NCBI GenBank assembly: GCA_963556255.1
Contig: OY744611.1
Coordinates: forward strand, 34,083,218-34,147,217
DNA from: Allolobophora icterica
Lineage: Eukaryota > Annelida > Clitellata > Crassiclitellata > Lumbricidae
Length of the DNA stretch: 64,000 bases
Direction of reading: 5' to 3'
Positions 42,672-54,976 of this stretch are shown here, in pieces (the first letter of the stretch is position 1; each line of letters begins with the position of its first letter). Below the pieces are notes generated by a model, which saw only the letters and a list, made by a program, of their open reading frames with translations, ran no database searches and was not told where the DNA came from. A program made the translations under genes and the position numbers.

Positions 42672-45600
42672 ATGGACCAGTCAGAAAACAGCGGTGATGC
42701 GACTGGACTTGGGGATTCACTCTTTGCTACAGCTCAGTATGGCATTGACAGTAAGAAGGATTTTTGGAATTCTTCTGGTAGGTGATCAGTTGAATTATTA
42801 TGACTGGACATCTCTAGTCGGTTAACCCTTTAACAGCGAGAAGCGCCCAGGGCAGGCACAGTTAATATAAATACATATTATGTATAGGTAAGAGAAAGTA
42901 ATCAAACCTATAGTATTGTTGAATTGAAATCAGTAAAAAAGTAAGTGGTGGCAATATATATGCCACTGGTTGTTTGGGCTACACATGACGTGGCAACATA
43001 CTTGCCACTAGCTGTTCATACCACACTAGACATCGCTGAAGTCTTCATTATGTAAAAAATTATATAACATTATATAAGGTTTTTTGTGTTAAACAGTACT
43101 TAGTGACATCTTGTGAATCCACATGCATTAGGTTAGTGGCAAAACACTGTATATTAGTTGTTTAGTATACCGCATGTAACGGCAAATATATTGCCTCTAG
43201 CCTATAAAGGGTTAAACAGATTAATCCTATGGACTGTAATCAGTAGACCAAGCACTATTTATAATAAACGAATATACATATATACTTCAGGATAGAGATA
43301 TTTTCACTAGCTTAAAATCTGGACAAGATCGACCAGAAATAGAAATCAGAGTAAATTTTCATGAGATAAAAATTTAGGTTACACTAAAATTAACAAATTA
43401 TAGCTATAACATTAGTGACTGATTGCTGCATGTTTTCGCTCGTCGATCAAATGTAAACGAGACTTCTCCCATGAATCATGATTTTTTTACTACGGTGTCA
43501 CTTGAAACTACCTCCAATTGATACCCTGTGCATTATGATAACGATGCTGTAGAAGGGTAGGTTAGATACTTGGTATCTGGATTCAGATCCTAGGCAAATG
43601 AAATTTTGTCTGGTCTGTGCTGCTGATATATCAGTTGATCTATTACCACACAGTTTTTGTTAATTAATTTTGAACATTTTGATGTAACAAGCATAGGATA
43701 TAAACCTGTTTCATGTTGCTTTTTGTGTTGAATTTCCCAGGCAACCAAGATACAGAGGGCAGTCAGCACGACGGGTCGGATCATGGAGAAATTGGACCAC
43801 TACGTGAACAGGTCTTTGTTGATTGCAGTCGTAAATTTCAGTATATTTTGTGCAGTTTTAGTTGGTTAAGATACAAATATACACACTAGAAATTCATTAG
43901 AACACTGGGAACTATATCAAGAAACAACATATATTGAAGTTGGGTTGTAGCAAGGTCAGATTTTCAAAGCAGAATAAAATTTGTATTAAGATCCGATTTT
44001 CAAAGTAGAATTAAATTTGTATTAAGATCAGATTTTCAAAGCAGAATTAAATTTGTATTAAGATCAGATTTTCAGAGCAGAATTAAATTTGTATTAAGAT
44101 CAGATTTTCAAAGCAGAATTAAATTTGTATTAAGATCGGATTTTCAAAGCAGAATTAAATTTAAGGTCCATGTCTTGGATTATGTTATATCGCAGTTTGT
44201 GTTGTAATTAAGTGTGTTTTTGCGGAGGCTTTGGTGTAATACTTCAACATAATTTTTTTATTGATTTCTAATAACATGAGATTTACCTGCGTGATGTCAA
44301 TACTTGACTAAGATGCAATTATTCTGTTATTTATGTAGAGCCAGTATTGGTATTGGTCAAGTAAACAACTACTAAGTAAGCTGGTTTGGACTGTTAGATC
44401 AGAGGTTGGGGTTCAAATCCTGTCACAACAGATATTTAAAGATGTATGTTCCACTTGCATTCCATAGTGAACTCGGCAATAAATGAGTCAACCGTTGGTG
44501 TAGAAGAGGACTGGCCACAGGTCTTCATATCCGCTGAATGTAAGAAAACACATGGAAATTTGCCAGTGCTTATAGTAGTGTCTGCCTCTCGGGGTTGGTG
44601 TAAGATGCTGTTCTTTCTCTTCCTGCTCCTCCTCTCCCTTGTCCGTTTATGTTGGTAATGCAACTGTGTTTTTCGATTCATGCAGGATCGATTTCTTCCT
44701 ATTGCAAATGTTGCTCGGATTATGAAGAAGTCCATTCCGAAAACGGGAAAGGTGAGATCGTTATGTATTTATATGTCTGAACATTTATATAGCACCTTTG
44801 GAGAACTTCATAAAGGCGTTGTTCTGATTGGTTGGGTTCTAAGCTTGAACATGGGTTCAAACCCATGGGCAGGTCAAGGGAAGGGCCAATGCCTCCCTCC
44901 ACCTGCTAAAATAGGTTAAACAGTACAGTTAAATGCAATGCTTTACAGCCACATACCAGTTTCATTTTAACATATATTTGATTACTTAAATTAGCAATTG
45001 AATTTAATAGTAATAACTAAAATATTTTCCCCCAAGGGAAATGGTTTGTGTTGAATTGATCCCTCCAATGAAAAGGAATTGGGTTAGGAGTAGAAATTTG
45101 ACCTCTGCAAATCACTGCTTGTCACAGTCTTCACAACCAAGCATATTTCGTACAATTAATTAAATTCAGTGGTTTTAAAAATAAAAAATTTCTTATTTAG
45201 GTGGCAAAAGAAGCAAAAGACTGCGTTCAGGAATGTGTTTCAGAATTTGTTAGCTTCATCACGAGCGAGTATGTCTTAATCTTGCTTACTTACTTACACG
45301 ATGTCTGTTTTACACTACTGATTAATTAAATAAATCATTGATGCGACGTTGCTCAGAATATTAATGGCTGATTGCTTGATCAAGCTATCAAAGGATTGAT
45401 CATGCAATCATTTATTTAATGGTTTCTTGCTTGATTGAATGATTATATGGACAGAATGATGGAAGGTTTGAGTAATTTGTGGATTAATGATGATTGGCAG
45501 ATTTATAATCAATTAACTGATTAGTGATTGATTACCAAATAATGAGCGATTCACTAAGTAATGATTGACAGATTAATGATGGATTAACCAGCGAATGATG

Positions 45601-47584
45601 GACTGGTTATAGATACCGGGTATGATGGTTTATAACTAATTAACCTTGTTTATTAATGACAGATTAATGATTGATGTTCTGCCTGGTTAGATCTTTTGAC
45701 CTAGATTGATCACTTTTTACAATCCAATCACCAAATAAGTTTTCATTAATGTTTGGTGATTGACTAAATGATTATTGATGAATTTAGAATTGATATTGCT
45801 GATTAGTGATTGGTTGATGATTTATATAATATTCATAATCAATAATAATAATCAATAATGATTGGTTGATTAATTGGTGTACTGATCGATTGCAGGGCCA
45901 GTGAGCGTTGTCAGCAGGAAAAACGCAAGACAATCAACGGTGAAGACATTCTGTTTGCAATGCAGACCCTCGGTTTTGACAACTTTGTTGACCCGCTCAA
46001 AGTCTACCTTCAGAAATATCGAGAGGTCTGGTATTTTTAAAGTTGCTTGGTTGTACATGTCGTTTTGTATCTCTGACGTTGGAGGGTAGTACATGTATTG
46101 GAAGGTATCAGTGTTGATAATGGTGATCTAACTGGTAGTGAGTGGTGGTTGTCATTGGTTAAGAGTGACCTAATTGTGATGGTTCTTTGGTCTGATTGGT
46201 TATTAGTTGGTTAATTAGTGACCTAATTATTATGGTTCTGTGGGTTGATTGGTTAATATAGTTAATCAAAGTAGTGATGTTTAATTGTGGTCATGTTTTT
46301 GCTTCAACCGACAGAGGCCTTACCACCAAGCTAGTGTACTACCACTATCAACCATCAGGATCAGTGATTCTTATTGCTTGCTTCTGACCTATTTGTAGCA
46401 CATTGGTGGTGATTTGGTAACAGTGACCTATTAATGACAGATTAAAAATTCTTGTTGGTTGTGTTATTATGAATTTTTAAATTTCAGTCAACAAAAGGAG
46501 AGAAAGGAAGTGTCAGTGCTGGTCAGGTGGAGGCAAACATGGAAGAATTAAGTGGTGACGACAGTTTTGGTAATTTCCACAAATATATTTGTTATTATGT
46601 GAACTATTTTCCCCATTGGAAGGCAGGTTTTCTTTTCTTTGGCGGAGGAGAGTGTGATTCCTAATATCTGGCTGAGGCCAGGCTTGGATCAAGATTTTGA
46701 AGTTGTGGGGTGAAATAATATTGATGCTTGTTATGCACCCCTCCCATTCACCAGTGTCTGCTCTTACGAGCAAATGTAAGTAAATAAATAGACAAGTGTG
46801 AAAAACAGAGTAAACAAGAATAAGTAAATGGAGAAAACATGTGGATGAAGCAAAATAATTAGGTAAGGAAATATAAATAAGTAAACGTGTTTAAAAAAGA
46901 AGCAGTGTATAAGTTAACATGAGCAAATAAATATGCCAAAAAATTTTCAGTTCAAATACTGAAGTAAGGAAGAAATAATTAGAAATGTAAATTAATCAAT
47001 AGACAGATAAATAGAAATAAATTTTTTTTCAGCAACGATTAGTGCGAACTTGTTATCGTCGGCCGATCAACATATCATCTACACAACTTACCCGTCACAG
47101 GTAATGTTTTTAAGAAAATTACAATCTGTGTTGATTCTCTTTCCACTGTTTTCACATTTCAGACCCCAGTAGTGTGAATCATTGAGTCCTGCAAACTTAT
47201 AAAATATGAGCAATTTACTTTTATTTACATGTATCTTTATTTTCTTTTACTTGTTGTCTTTAATTTCCTTGTTTCCTTTACTTCCTTTGAGTTAGTGCAA
47301 TTTTCTGTTGTGGTTGGCTGCAGTTCTTTAGGCAGGAGTGAAATGGTTGAGGTAGATCTATCTTCATTGGGAGAAAATATGGAATTGCAATGTGCTAGTT
47401 CCCCACTTTCTTGCACAAGTCCTGGCATTTAATGTTCTGCATTTAGTTATGTAGTTGGCATTTACATGTGCAACTGTCGTGTACCAATATGCTGCATTTA
47501 CTTTTACCCAACCACTTTTGGTATTGTATATTTTCTGTTGTGTTTATTTTGTAGATCACTCAGCAGTCATTGAATTTTGGCTGA
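42672..47584 (+). CDS. NFYB: Nuclear transcription factor Y subunit beta
   Basis: Exons: 42672-42777, 43741-43811, 44686-44751, 45201-45268, 45896-46025, 46488-46569, 47033-47100, 47555-47584; 206 aa, the usual NF-YB length. The N-terminal 59 residues are a variable acidic/Gln region ([15 protein letters not shown]). Residues 60-147 form the H2B-like histone fold: [58 protein letters not shown] and [19 protein letters not shown]. These include the conserved [12 protein letters not shown]-contact segment and the Cys residues of the animal protein. The tail ends [20 protein letters not shown] pairs with NF-YC and the dimer recruits NF-YA to bind CCAAT boxes in promoters. All intron phases are consistent. 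An upstream 5' UTR exon probably exists, since an acceptor-like TTTAGGCAG lies about 24 bp before the ATG. Confidence 0.97.
42826..43211. mobile_element. piggyBac-like non-autonomous element in NFYB intron 1
   Basis: TTAA target duplications at 42822-42825 and 43212-43215 enclose ends CCCTTTAACAGCGAGAA and ..GCCTATAAAGGG, sharing the CCCTTTA start typical of piggyBac termini. The interior (GGCAATATATATGCCACTGG) has internal inverted words; no coding capacity. Confidence 0.65.
43952..44163. repeat. 36 bp tandem repeat, 6 units
   Basis: Unit AAGATCAGATTTTCAAAGCA followed by GAATTAAATTTGTATT; six consecutive copies with one or two substitutions each, in NFYB intron 2. Confidence 0.92.
44335..44428 (+). 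repeat. tRNA-like SINE fragment in NFYB intron 2
   Basis: Plus strand: GTAAGCTGGTTTGGACTGTT (A-box like) and GGTTGGGGTTCAAATCCTGT (B-box) about 40 bp apart, preceded by TTATTTATGTAGAGCCAG. Not a full tRNA. Confidence 0.5.
45310..45880. repeat. Degenerate TGATTAATGATTGA repeats in NFYB intron 4
   Basis: ATTGATTA/GATTAATGA words fill most of the intron. Similar GGTTGATTGGTTA words are in intron 5 (46110-46290). Confidence 0.75.
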
Positions 47585-48887
47585 TGCCAAGGTATCTTGC
47601 AGAAAACATGCTACTAGGACTGTACAGTTTAAAAGCAGCAGTGTTTTTCCCATCAGTAGACAGTTTTTCACTGCTGCGTTTGTGCTGATATGTCAACCAC
47701 CTCAGGCAGTTGTCGGAAAAAATGCTCACGTATGCTTGTCGCACTGCAAAAATGGCGTGAATTGCAGTCAAGACACTGCTATACTTTTGAAAAGACGTTT
47801 AAACATGTTCGAAAAGGCTAATGTTACCATACAGACAATCGACGTTCAGAGTTTAGTTTTGTTGTATAGCTTGGGAGGGACAGGGGAAATGGATTGTTTG
47901 TTGCACACCTTTGTTACCTAAATCGTAGGTCTCAGAAAAGTGATGATCTAGTACATGTGTTTTGGATTAATATGGCTAGCAACATGAATGGGAAATTCTT
48001 CATTTTATGGCAGATTGTTTGAGCTAGTGAAAACTATCTGGAGAAGACCTCTGGGGCAGGAGCAAAATGTATGGGGAGAATTTTTCTCAATGGGCTATGC
48101 TGAAGCAGTGCAGGTACTTCAATGGGAGCAGACAAGTTACAAGGGTAGGTTAAAGGTCATGAGTGGGAAACCACCTTTAAATGGCAACAAATGTAAATAT
48201 CCGCTTTGGGGAGACTAGCTTACCACTGGCGCTACATAGAATCAAGTCCGTAATAGCCAGGTTGTTTGGTCCGTTCCAGGTTGCATATGTAACGTATTTA
48301 CTAGAGTTGGATCTAGGAGAGATTCTGAGGCCGGGAGAGGTGAACTGCTGTACACAACCAGAGGTGAAAAGAGTTTTTGTTTTTCTTGGTTAAAAAAACA
48401 AAACCAAATTTTTTTATAATTTCTTATTCTTATCGAAGTAATTTTAGCAACAATGAATTGATGCTTTTAATTTCGGAAATCGCAACTAAATTAAACTGAG
48501 TTGGAGGTCATACATTATACGGGCCAACCCCAAAGTCAAATTGTATTTCATTTAGTAGATTGTTAACAAGTACAAAAAGTCATATTTAACTATACACGAG
48601 AATTCTTGGATTAAGAGGAAGTTGACTTTTATTTTATTGACAAAAGAGAAGATTTCATCGAAACCAAAATATTATTATTAGGGTGTCTTGTTCATGTTAA
48701 TTTTCTGTAATATTTTCGGGCCCCCCTAAGTTGCGGGCCACGTGCGACCACATGGTTCGCACACCCCTAAGGCCGGCACTGCCTCAGCCCTGCTTATTTT
48801 TCAGTGAATTGATAGGGGAGATCCTTATAACCACCGCTGCCCGTTTTAATATATGTCACGCCTTTTAAGGTCCCATGTACAGCAGTG
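47585..48887 (+). other. NFYB 3' UTR and downstream DNA
   Basis: Sequence after the TGA is moderately GC-rich to about 48400 with several open frames (up to 114 codons), none with recognisable content; probably 3' UTR. A GC-rich transposon end (GGCCGGCACTG, 48773-48783) closes a block starting about 48715. I could not set the transcript end. Confidence 0.4.
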
Positions 48888-49205
48888 GCGTTACAACCTA
48901 GTCGGGGGCCCTTGGACATTTTAAGCTTGGGGCCCTTTTTAGCAGTCACGGACGGTCGCAGGAATATTTTGTTGGGGGGCAAAATTTTTGTAGGGCGGCA
49001 AAATTAAGTTTTTGTATGCTATTCATGAACACAGAACATTTGACAACTTTAAAAATAAATGATGGTCAAAGACTTTCCTAAATAACTAATTTCAAATCAA
49101 AAATAGTGTTGGGACTGTTGAAATAATCAAAAGATTTTACTTTTGTAAAATATGCGCAAAATCCAGGGGGCAAATGCTGCGTTGCCCCTCAGGATACCAT
49201 GTTAG
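48888..49205 (+). repeat. Dispersed repeat B, copy 2
   Basis: Begins CAGTGGCGTTACAACCTAGT (hAT-like terminus) and contains CAAAATTTTTGTAGGGCGGC and TGCGCAAAATCCAGGGGGCA. Its inverted partner is 38517-38832. No target duplication found. Confidence 0.65.
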
Positions 49206-49239
49206 CTCTGAATAATTATTATATTCTTTATTATTTCAA

Positions 49240-49400
49240 GCTGACAGACACAGTCAGATTACATTGAAACATGAAAGTACAATCAACATCTTAATTAAAC
49301 ACACGGTTTGGCAGCCATGCAAGGCGCCGCCCTACGGGGGGTTACGGGAGTCGATCCACGTACCTTATGCTATCCTGGCCATGAGTGTTACCACTACTCT
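49240..49400 (-). repeat. tRNA-like SINE fragment
   Basis: Minus strand: AGAGTAGTGGTAACACTCAT (A-box like) and GTACGTGGATCGACTCCCGT (B-box like), followed by a G/C-run and an AT-rich tail. Similar in layout to the one at 38020-38100. Confidence 0.55.
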
Positions 49401-49409
49401 ATTCCCCCT

Positions 49410-49690
49410 CCCCATATGAAGTGTTAGCACCTTCATTTTTCTTAGCCTTGGCATATGAAGGCGGAAGGCCAGTCCTTGCCCTCGCCGTCTCATCTTGCCA
49501 CCGACAGTGTACGGTCAGTGTACTCATTACAACTGAGATGGCTAGGGAACCCATTAAAAGGTTAAAATAATAAGATAGCCATTTAAAACTGCAGTTAGGT
49601 ATAAAAAAAAGAGTATTAAACGTTATCGTTAATGACTTAATGCTACTGCCTAGGCCTTTATACACAGTAATGTGATGTAGACTAGTACTA
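49410..49690. repeat. Second copy of the foldback element family
   Basis: 49416-49500 repeats the left arm of the 38266 element (TATGAAGTGTTAGC..CTTCATTTTTCTTAGCC..CCCTCGCCGTCTCA), and 49570-49680 is the inverse of 38125-38225. The right arm is replaced, so this copy cannot fold in the same way. Confidence 0.65.
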
Positions 49691-49828
49691 TGTAGTTCTT
49701 CAGAGAATTGCTTCATGAATTTGGTCATTCTAGCTTTACTGTTTCCAAAATGTGTCGATCAAGTCATCAATATTCAATTATTGTTTCGCACATTCGTTTT
49801 CAATCGCAAGAAGAGCAAGGCATCCAAG

Positions 49829-50366
49829 CATGGGCGGCGATCTAGGGGGGTCGAGGGGGACATGACCCCCACCTTTAAGAGTGGGGAACACGCCATACAT
49901 TTCCCCCCCCAAATTTAGAAGAAACACTAAAAAAGCCAGGAAATGTAATTGCGTGTGAGGGTTTTCACAGCCTTTTTTGATGAGATGTAAAAATTCAATT
50001 TTTCAGCAGAAGTGTTCCCCCCGAAAATTCTCTGAAAGTAAGAAGAAATTCCTAAAAAAGGTCATTAAAATTTTTTGAGGAGAAGAATTTCTAAGAAAAA
50101 GTCTTGTAATTGATTGGGGATGACGGAAAAAGGTAATCACATTGTTGCGAGACCCTTAAAAAAGTTGTAAAAGAGGTGTCGAATGACTAAAAAAGGTCAT
50201 CAACTTTTTTGGAGATGAATTCGCGAAAAAGTGAAGAACTTTTTGTGGAGGTCAATTCCTAAAAAAGTTTCTTGGGAGATTATTTCCTAAGAAAAGGTCA
50301 TCAACCAGAGGCCATGGCCGACTTTGTCCCCCGCCCCCCACCTCTCAGACAAGATCGCCGCCACTG
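49829..50366. mobile_element. hAT-type MITE, family 2, complete copy (538 bp)
   Basis: Ends CATGGGCGGCGATCT and AGATCGCCGCCACTG are inverted repeats, flanked by perfect 8 bp duplications CATCCAAG (49821-49828 and 50367-50374). The interior has repeated AGGTCATCAA / CCTAAAAAAG / GAGAAGAATT units. Family members are also at 17147-17560 and 54592-54856. Confidence 0.93.
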
Positions 50367-50495
50367 CATCCAAGCCTGTCCTGCTAGATAGGCCTAGTGG
50401 ATCTAAGATGCGTCATAATGATTTTCAATTTGGACAAGGAGCGATCCGCACTGGCGACGGTGATTGGGAGAGTGACAAACAGCACGTATTCAGTT

Positions 50496-51858
50496 CATGG
50501 GCGCCCGCACGTTGGGGCAAGGGGGGGCACTTGCCCCCCTGGATTTTGAATCAAATTATGTAAAATTAGGAATATTATTATTTTTAAATAATTAAATTTA
50601 GTTATTCTGACATTTCGTTTACTTGCTTGGTGATTTATAGAAAAGGTGCTCTTGTACATTGAAGTAAAGACACCGGATCATAAGTTAAACAACATGACAT
50701 TGATTAATTATAGCGGGTAATGACGGCCGTTTCGACCACGGCCTTCTAGATGGCTCTGTTTAGAAGGCCGTGGTTTGACGCTGCTGACCCGAGAAACCGG
50801 GGCATAAAGGCTGGCCACATAGCGGGGAAAGTTAATTCGACATCTGGTCCTGATATTAGAGGTCCATAGGTTACGGGAAGTGACTGAGAGCACAAAGGTA
50901 TGCGTGTTTAAGCTGTTGGGGAGGAGAATATTTGCACATGTGTATGCATGTATATATAGTACATCAATGAAATACATATGGGGTTAAAAACCAGTTGGGA
51001 TATTTTGACACTTCAACAGACTGATATGCTGATAAGATAGGACAAGACAGTGGGAAGGGAGACAACGTGGTGGCTTCGTTCTTCTTCTAACGTGTCTATT
51101 GGCTATTAGTGGCTAGTGGCCATTATGACTCGCACGACCTTGGATCGGGCGCAGAGTTCTATTTACATCTCCATGAATGGATCCAAGTGACTACACTGGG
51201 CCAATTACAGCATGAACCCAGAACCGTAGCACTTAGCAAGCCTACTGGAAGGACAGATAAATTTATATAGGCGATACACTATATTCACCATAGCGTTGAC
51301 TTGTTACATTTACTTTAAAATTATTCTGCAACGGTAAAAGGCATTAATCTTTCCCGCAAGTCTCAGCATTGGAGGGTTCATAAACATATATTTGTGGACA
51401 CCATGCTCTGTGATATTACCAGTACATTTAGGCTACCAGCAACAGCAACTTTTGTAGTGGTGAGTTACAATTTTGAATAATGCACATCTTGTATTCTTCA
51501 ACATATGCATAATGCACGTGGTAAAAAAGTATACATTTTTGTGAATTATTGTCTACTATTATTATGTTGCAGTGTTGATTTTCAACTATTACACAAATAT
51601 ATCTTTAAATCCGTTCTCTTAGCACTCAAATTAACAGGTTCCTTCCGTTTAGCTTTAGGCCTACAAACTGCTCTCTAGAAATTTGGAGTTTATCATTACG
51701 ACTTCTTACAAAGTATGCCCATTAACATTCGTCCATATTCTAATATGGGCCCTCATGGGTCCCACATGGAAATATGGGCAGGCTTTCTGCTCCCTTGAAA
51801 TTTTTTGGTACTACATGGTTGTGCCCCCCCCCTGCAAAAATTTCTGCGGGCGCCCATG
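50496..51858. mobile_element. hAT-type element (1.36 kb) with CATGGGCGCCCGCA ends
   Basis: The left end CATGGGCGCCCGCA and right end TGCGGGCGCCCATG are perfect 14 bp inverted repeats, flanked by perfect 8 bp duplications ATTCAGTT (50488-50495 and 51859-51866). Both ends carry GGGGGGCAC / GTGCCCCCC runs. No transposase recognised. An internal perfect hairpin (50735-50748 with 50761-50774, arm ACCACGGCCTTCTA) is present. Confidence 0.92.
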
Positions 51859-51866
51859 ATTCAGTT

Positions 51867-52261
51867 GCATATTCCGGGATAGATGAGAGCTCAATAATGA
51901 GCTTGAGCATGTCCAACAGAGTTTTTTTTATTTCAAGTTCCTTGCTGAACTCACGTCGGAAGGACCGCGCGTTACAATACGCAAGTCAGACAAATACAAA
52001 TTAATAGTATACCATCGATTCAAAGTGTATAGAAGGCCGTATAATTTATAGGCCTAACTAGCGGTGTTCCAGCGGTGCCACCTGGGACTAGCAGTACAAT
52101 TAGGCCTACAATTCAACTGAAGGGGGCGCAAATTTTGAGACGGAATGATTTAATTATTAAATTAAGTACTTTATCTTGAAATATAATACCCATTTACAAT
52201 AAAATAAATGTAATAAAATTAAATTTTAAAAAATAGAAGTAATAACAACAAATAATTGTTA
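51867..52261. other. Intergenic DNA, nothing recognised
   Basis: AT-rich sequence with G-runs near 52125; no exon or element. Confidence 0.35.
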
Positions 52262-52812
52262 AGCTATCATATCGATGGAGGCCTTATTAGTGAGGTTTAA
52301 AAAAGTGGAGAGCGCCATCTGGTGAGTGTTTAAGCCTTGAGTACGCCATCTGGCGAGTGTTTCAGACCACCCTTTTACATCTACAATCGCAAATATAGTT
52401 TGCTACGTTAATTCCTGCAAATGTGACAACAACTGAATAATCATTTAAAATGCAGAAGATCGAACTTTTAATTTTAAATTGTTGAAACATGCGATTTGGC
52501 GATTTGTGTAGCCCGTTTACCGAACCCCCACCTTTCCACACCATTATTTACATAACGATGACGCTTTGTTGTGGAATAAATGCAGATTTTAAACATACAT
52601 TACTGGCGAAGCGTCCGCAACCGACTGAATAAGTCAAGGCGCTCAGATGTTGAGGTTCCGAGTTCAAATCCAACTCGGATCTGATGATACTTCTTGTCTT
52701 TTTTTACTGTTATACAAAACTTTACATAAGGTATACGTCGAAAGACTTTGTTGAATTCTAAAAGGATATTCGAATCGTTTTTACTGGTTTGCGCTCTCAG
52801 TGCCCCCCCAAA
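52262..52812 (-). mobile_element. Dispersed repeat A, copy 3 (3' part only, inverted)
   Basis: Minus strand matches about 21885-22440 and 37325-37880, including GGGGGCxCTGAGAGCGCAAA, the tRNA-like module and CACTCACCAGATGGCGCTCT. The transposase-like part is absent. Confidence 0.8.
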
Positions 52813-54591
52813 AGATCGATTCCATATATTTTCTTCCAGTTATTAATTACGAGCATCTCTCTTTGCAACTGCAGGATCGCGTTATTTTTGTTACACTACG
52901 TTAGTTTTAAAAACAGTCATAAGCCAGGCTTGTCAATAGCGATAAAAAAACTGTATCTTGATTCTTGACATATTTTTGACTAAAAAAAGCTGCACAAAAT
53001 ATTATCCAGCCGCGGCAGCGGCGGCACCCATGCATTGGGCAGGTTCACAGCACCCTTGAGTGCCGACTTCGACGGCACGCAGCTTGGGAACACTGCTGTA
53101 GCCACTAATCACAGTGTTCTGTCTCGTTTAAATAACTTCTGCTGCCATTGTTAGAGTTGCTGCAAAAATTGTTATCATTTCATTTTTCTGTTGCACAGGA
53201 ACGTTGGAACAGCGTATGAGCCTACCGCGCGTCAGATTTGCGTTTCTGTGTGACTGCTCGCGTTAAATATTTTCGTAATAAATAATACTAAATAAATAAA
53301 TAATGATAAAATAATATATTCGCCCTAAAGACATTATGTCTGTAAGTGACCGTTTGGCTACAAAATTTAACGTACTCGTAGTTACAAAATTATATCATCT
53401 TTCCATGTAATGCGCTATAAAATTTTGTGAGACTTTCAAGCGGAGAATCTGTCAGCTTTGCTAACGATATTAGGGTACGGTGCATTTTTTTATAATTGTT
53501 AAAAGGTTATTTGAGGCTTTAAGTTGTACCTAACAATTATGGCTGCAAACTTTTTAAATTTAAATGATACGCACCGTTTTAGAATAATCAGCGCATCAAG
53601 GAAACTTTGAATCGAATTTTTGAAACTGTCTTTGTTTTGTTTATGGAGTCCGCTTAATAATTAGCGCCCGGCTATGCATTTGTTTGCAACGATTGACATT
53701 GCCTTACATAAGCTTACAGGATTACTATTATTATTGAATAAGGAATAAGTAAGAGGTTGCGAATTTGCGGAATTAATTTTCCTACATAAGGGTAAACGTA
53801 AATCTTCGAAATTTCTTAGCGTTATGAAAAAGACCAACTTATTGCTGGCGCTGTATCAGATCAAGGGTAAAACCGTAGTTTACGTTGCTAATTTCAACAT
53901 GTTTTCGGGCCCGTAGTTTATGTTCCTAAATTAATGCCATGTCTTCAGCCCGTACGGTACTAAAACGATATATTTTCATCGCAATTTCAACTTCTAGTTT
54001 GACTTTAATTATGTACTATGTTCATCAATCATCCAGCTTCTAGTTTCAGTAATTTTTCATCAATAATCCAACTTCTAGGTTTACTATGAAACAATTTTTA
54101 TATGGTAGTAGACCTAACGTCAAAGAATGTAGAAAAACGTAAAGTACGGATTTCCAACCACTATCAATTTAGCAATGTAAACTGCGGTTTTGCCCAGATC
54201 AAGTTCGTAAAGCGAGAGTGTTTGGTCCATTACAGTACCAGATCAGAATCCGGAGGGGAGGGGGCCGAGGAGACAGCATGGCACTACGGTAGAAATCGTT
54301 GGAGATGGTGTTGATGTGATGATGCTGGAGCGAAACCACAGTCGCATGCGTAGATGTAAAACTCTGTAAATGGGTAAATGTGAAAGGAAGTAAAATGATC
54401 CACTACCAGGGTCTCCCAATTAGGCTTTTATTATAGAGGTTGGCTTAACTCGTAAATCATGTACCGAATCAGACATAAAATGATACAAAACAAATATGCC
54501 ATTTGTAATACAGTGCAATAAATACAAAACAAAATTCAGTGTCAAACAGATCTTAAGCAACTTGTCCAGGGTTATTACATTGACTCAAACC
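52813..54591. other. Intergenic DNA with a hAT terminus at 53040-53095
   Basis: Mostly AT-rich unique DNA. 53060-53095 ends GCAGCTTGGGAACACTG, the inverse of a common CAGTGTTCCCAAGCTGC terminus; no partner was found. At 53880-53975 CCGTAGTTTACGTTxCTAAx is repeated. No exons. Confidence 0.4.
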
Positions 54592-54856
54592 CAGTGGCGG
54601 CGATCTTGTTTGACAGGTGGGGGGGGACACTTTTGAAATGATCTGGTCAAAAAAGAGTTTTCAACTGATCTGTTCAAAAAACAGGTAAGAAATTTTTCGT
54701 GCGTTAGTTTCCTGCAAAAAATTTTTTCACCGTGACATTTGTTGACCTTTTTTGCCGTTTCTTCAAAATTTGGGGGACAGATGTATGGTGTGTCCCCCCA
54801 CTCTCAAAGGTGGGGAGGTCTTGTCCCCCTCGACCCCCGGGATCGCCGCCCATTAT
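54592..54856. mobile_element. hAT-type MITE, family 2, short copy
   Basis: Starts CAGTGGCGGCGATCTTGT and ends GGGATCGCCGCCCAT; the interior matches the family (GGGGACAGATGTATGGTGTGTCCCCCC) but is about half the length of the 49829 copy. No clear 8 bp duplication. Confidence 0.75.
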
Positions 54857-54976
54857 CATTGAACATTGGTATTGATTTTGACACACCATGAGTAATCAGT
54901 CGCCAGGCTTACACCTACAGTCATTGGATTACAGACTCGTCTAAGTTGGTACATGAATTTGGTTACCTTACAGGAG

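Noticed and set aside
44371..44425. tRNA gene on the plus strand
   Set aside because: Good B-box, but no closed cloverleaf; the same type of fragment recurs in the window as dispersed repeats.
47577..47921. Open frame of 114 codons overlapping the NFYB stop
   Set aside because: Begins inside the last NFYB exon in another frame and runs through the 3' UTR; no domain recognised.
54102..54314. Small plus-strand open frame before PBRM1
   Set aside because: 70 codons with no recognised domain and no splice link to PBRM1 exon 1; could at most be 5' UTR sequence.
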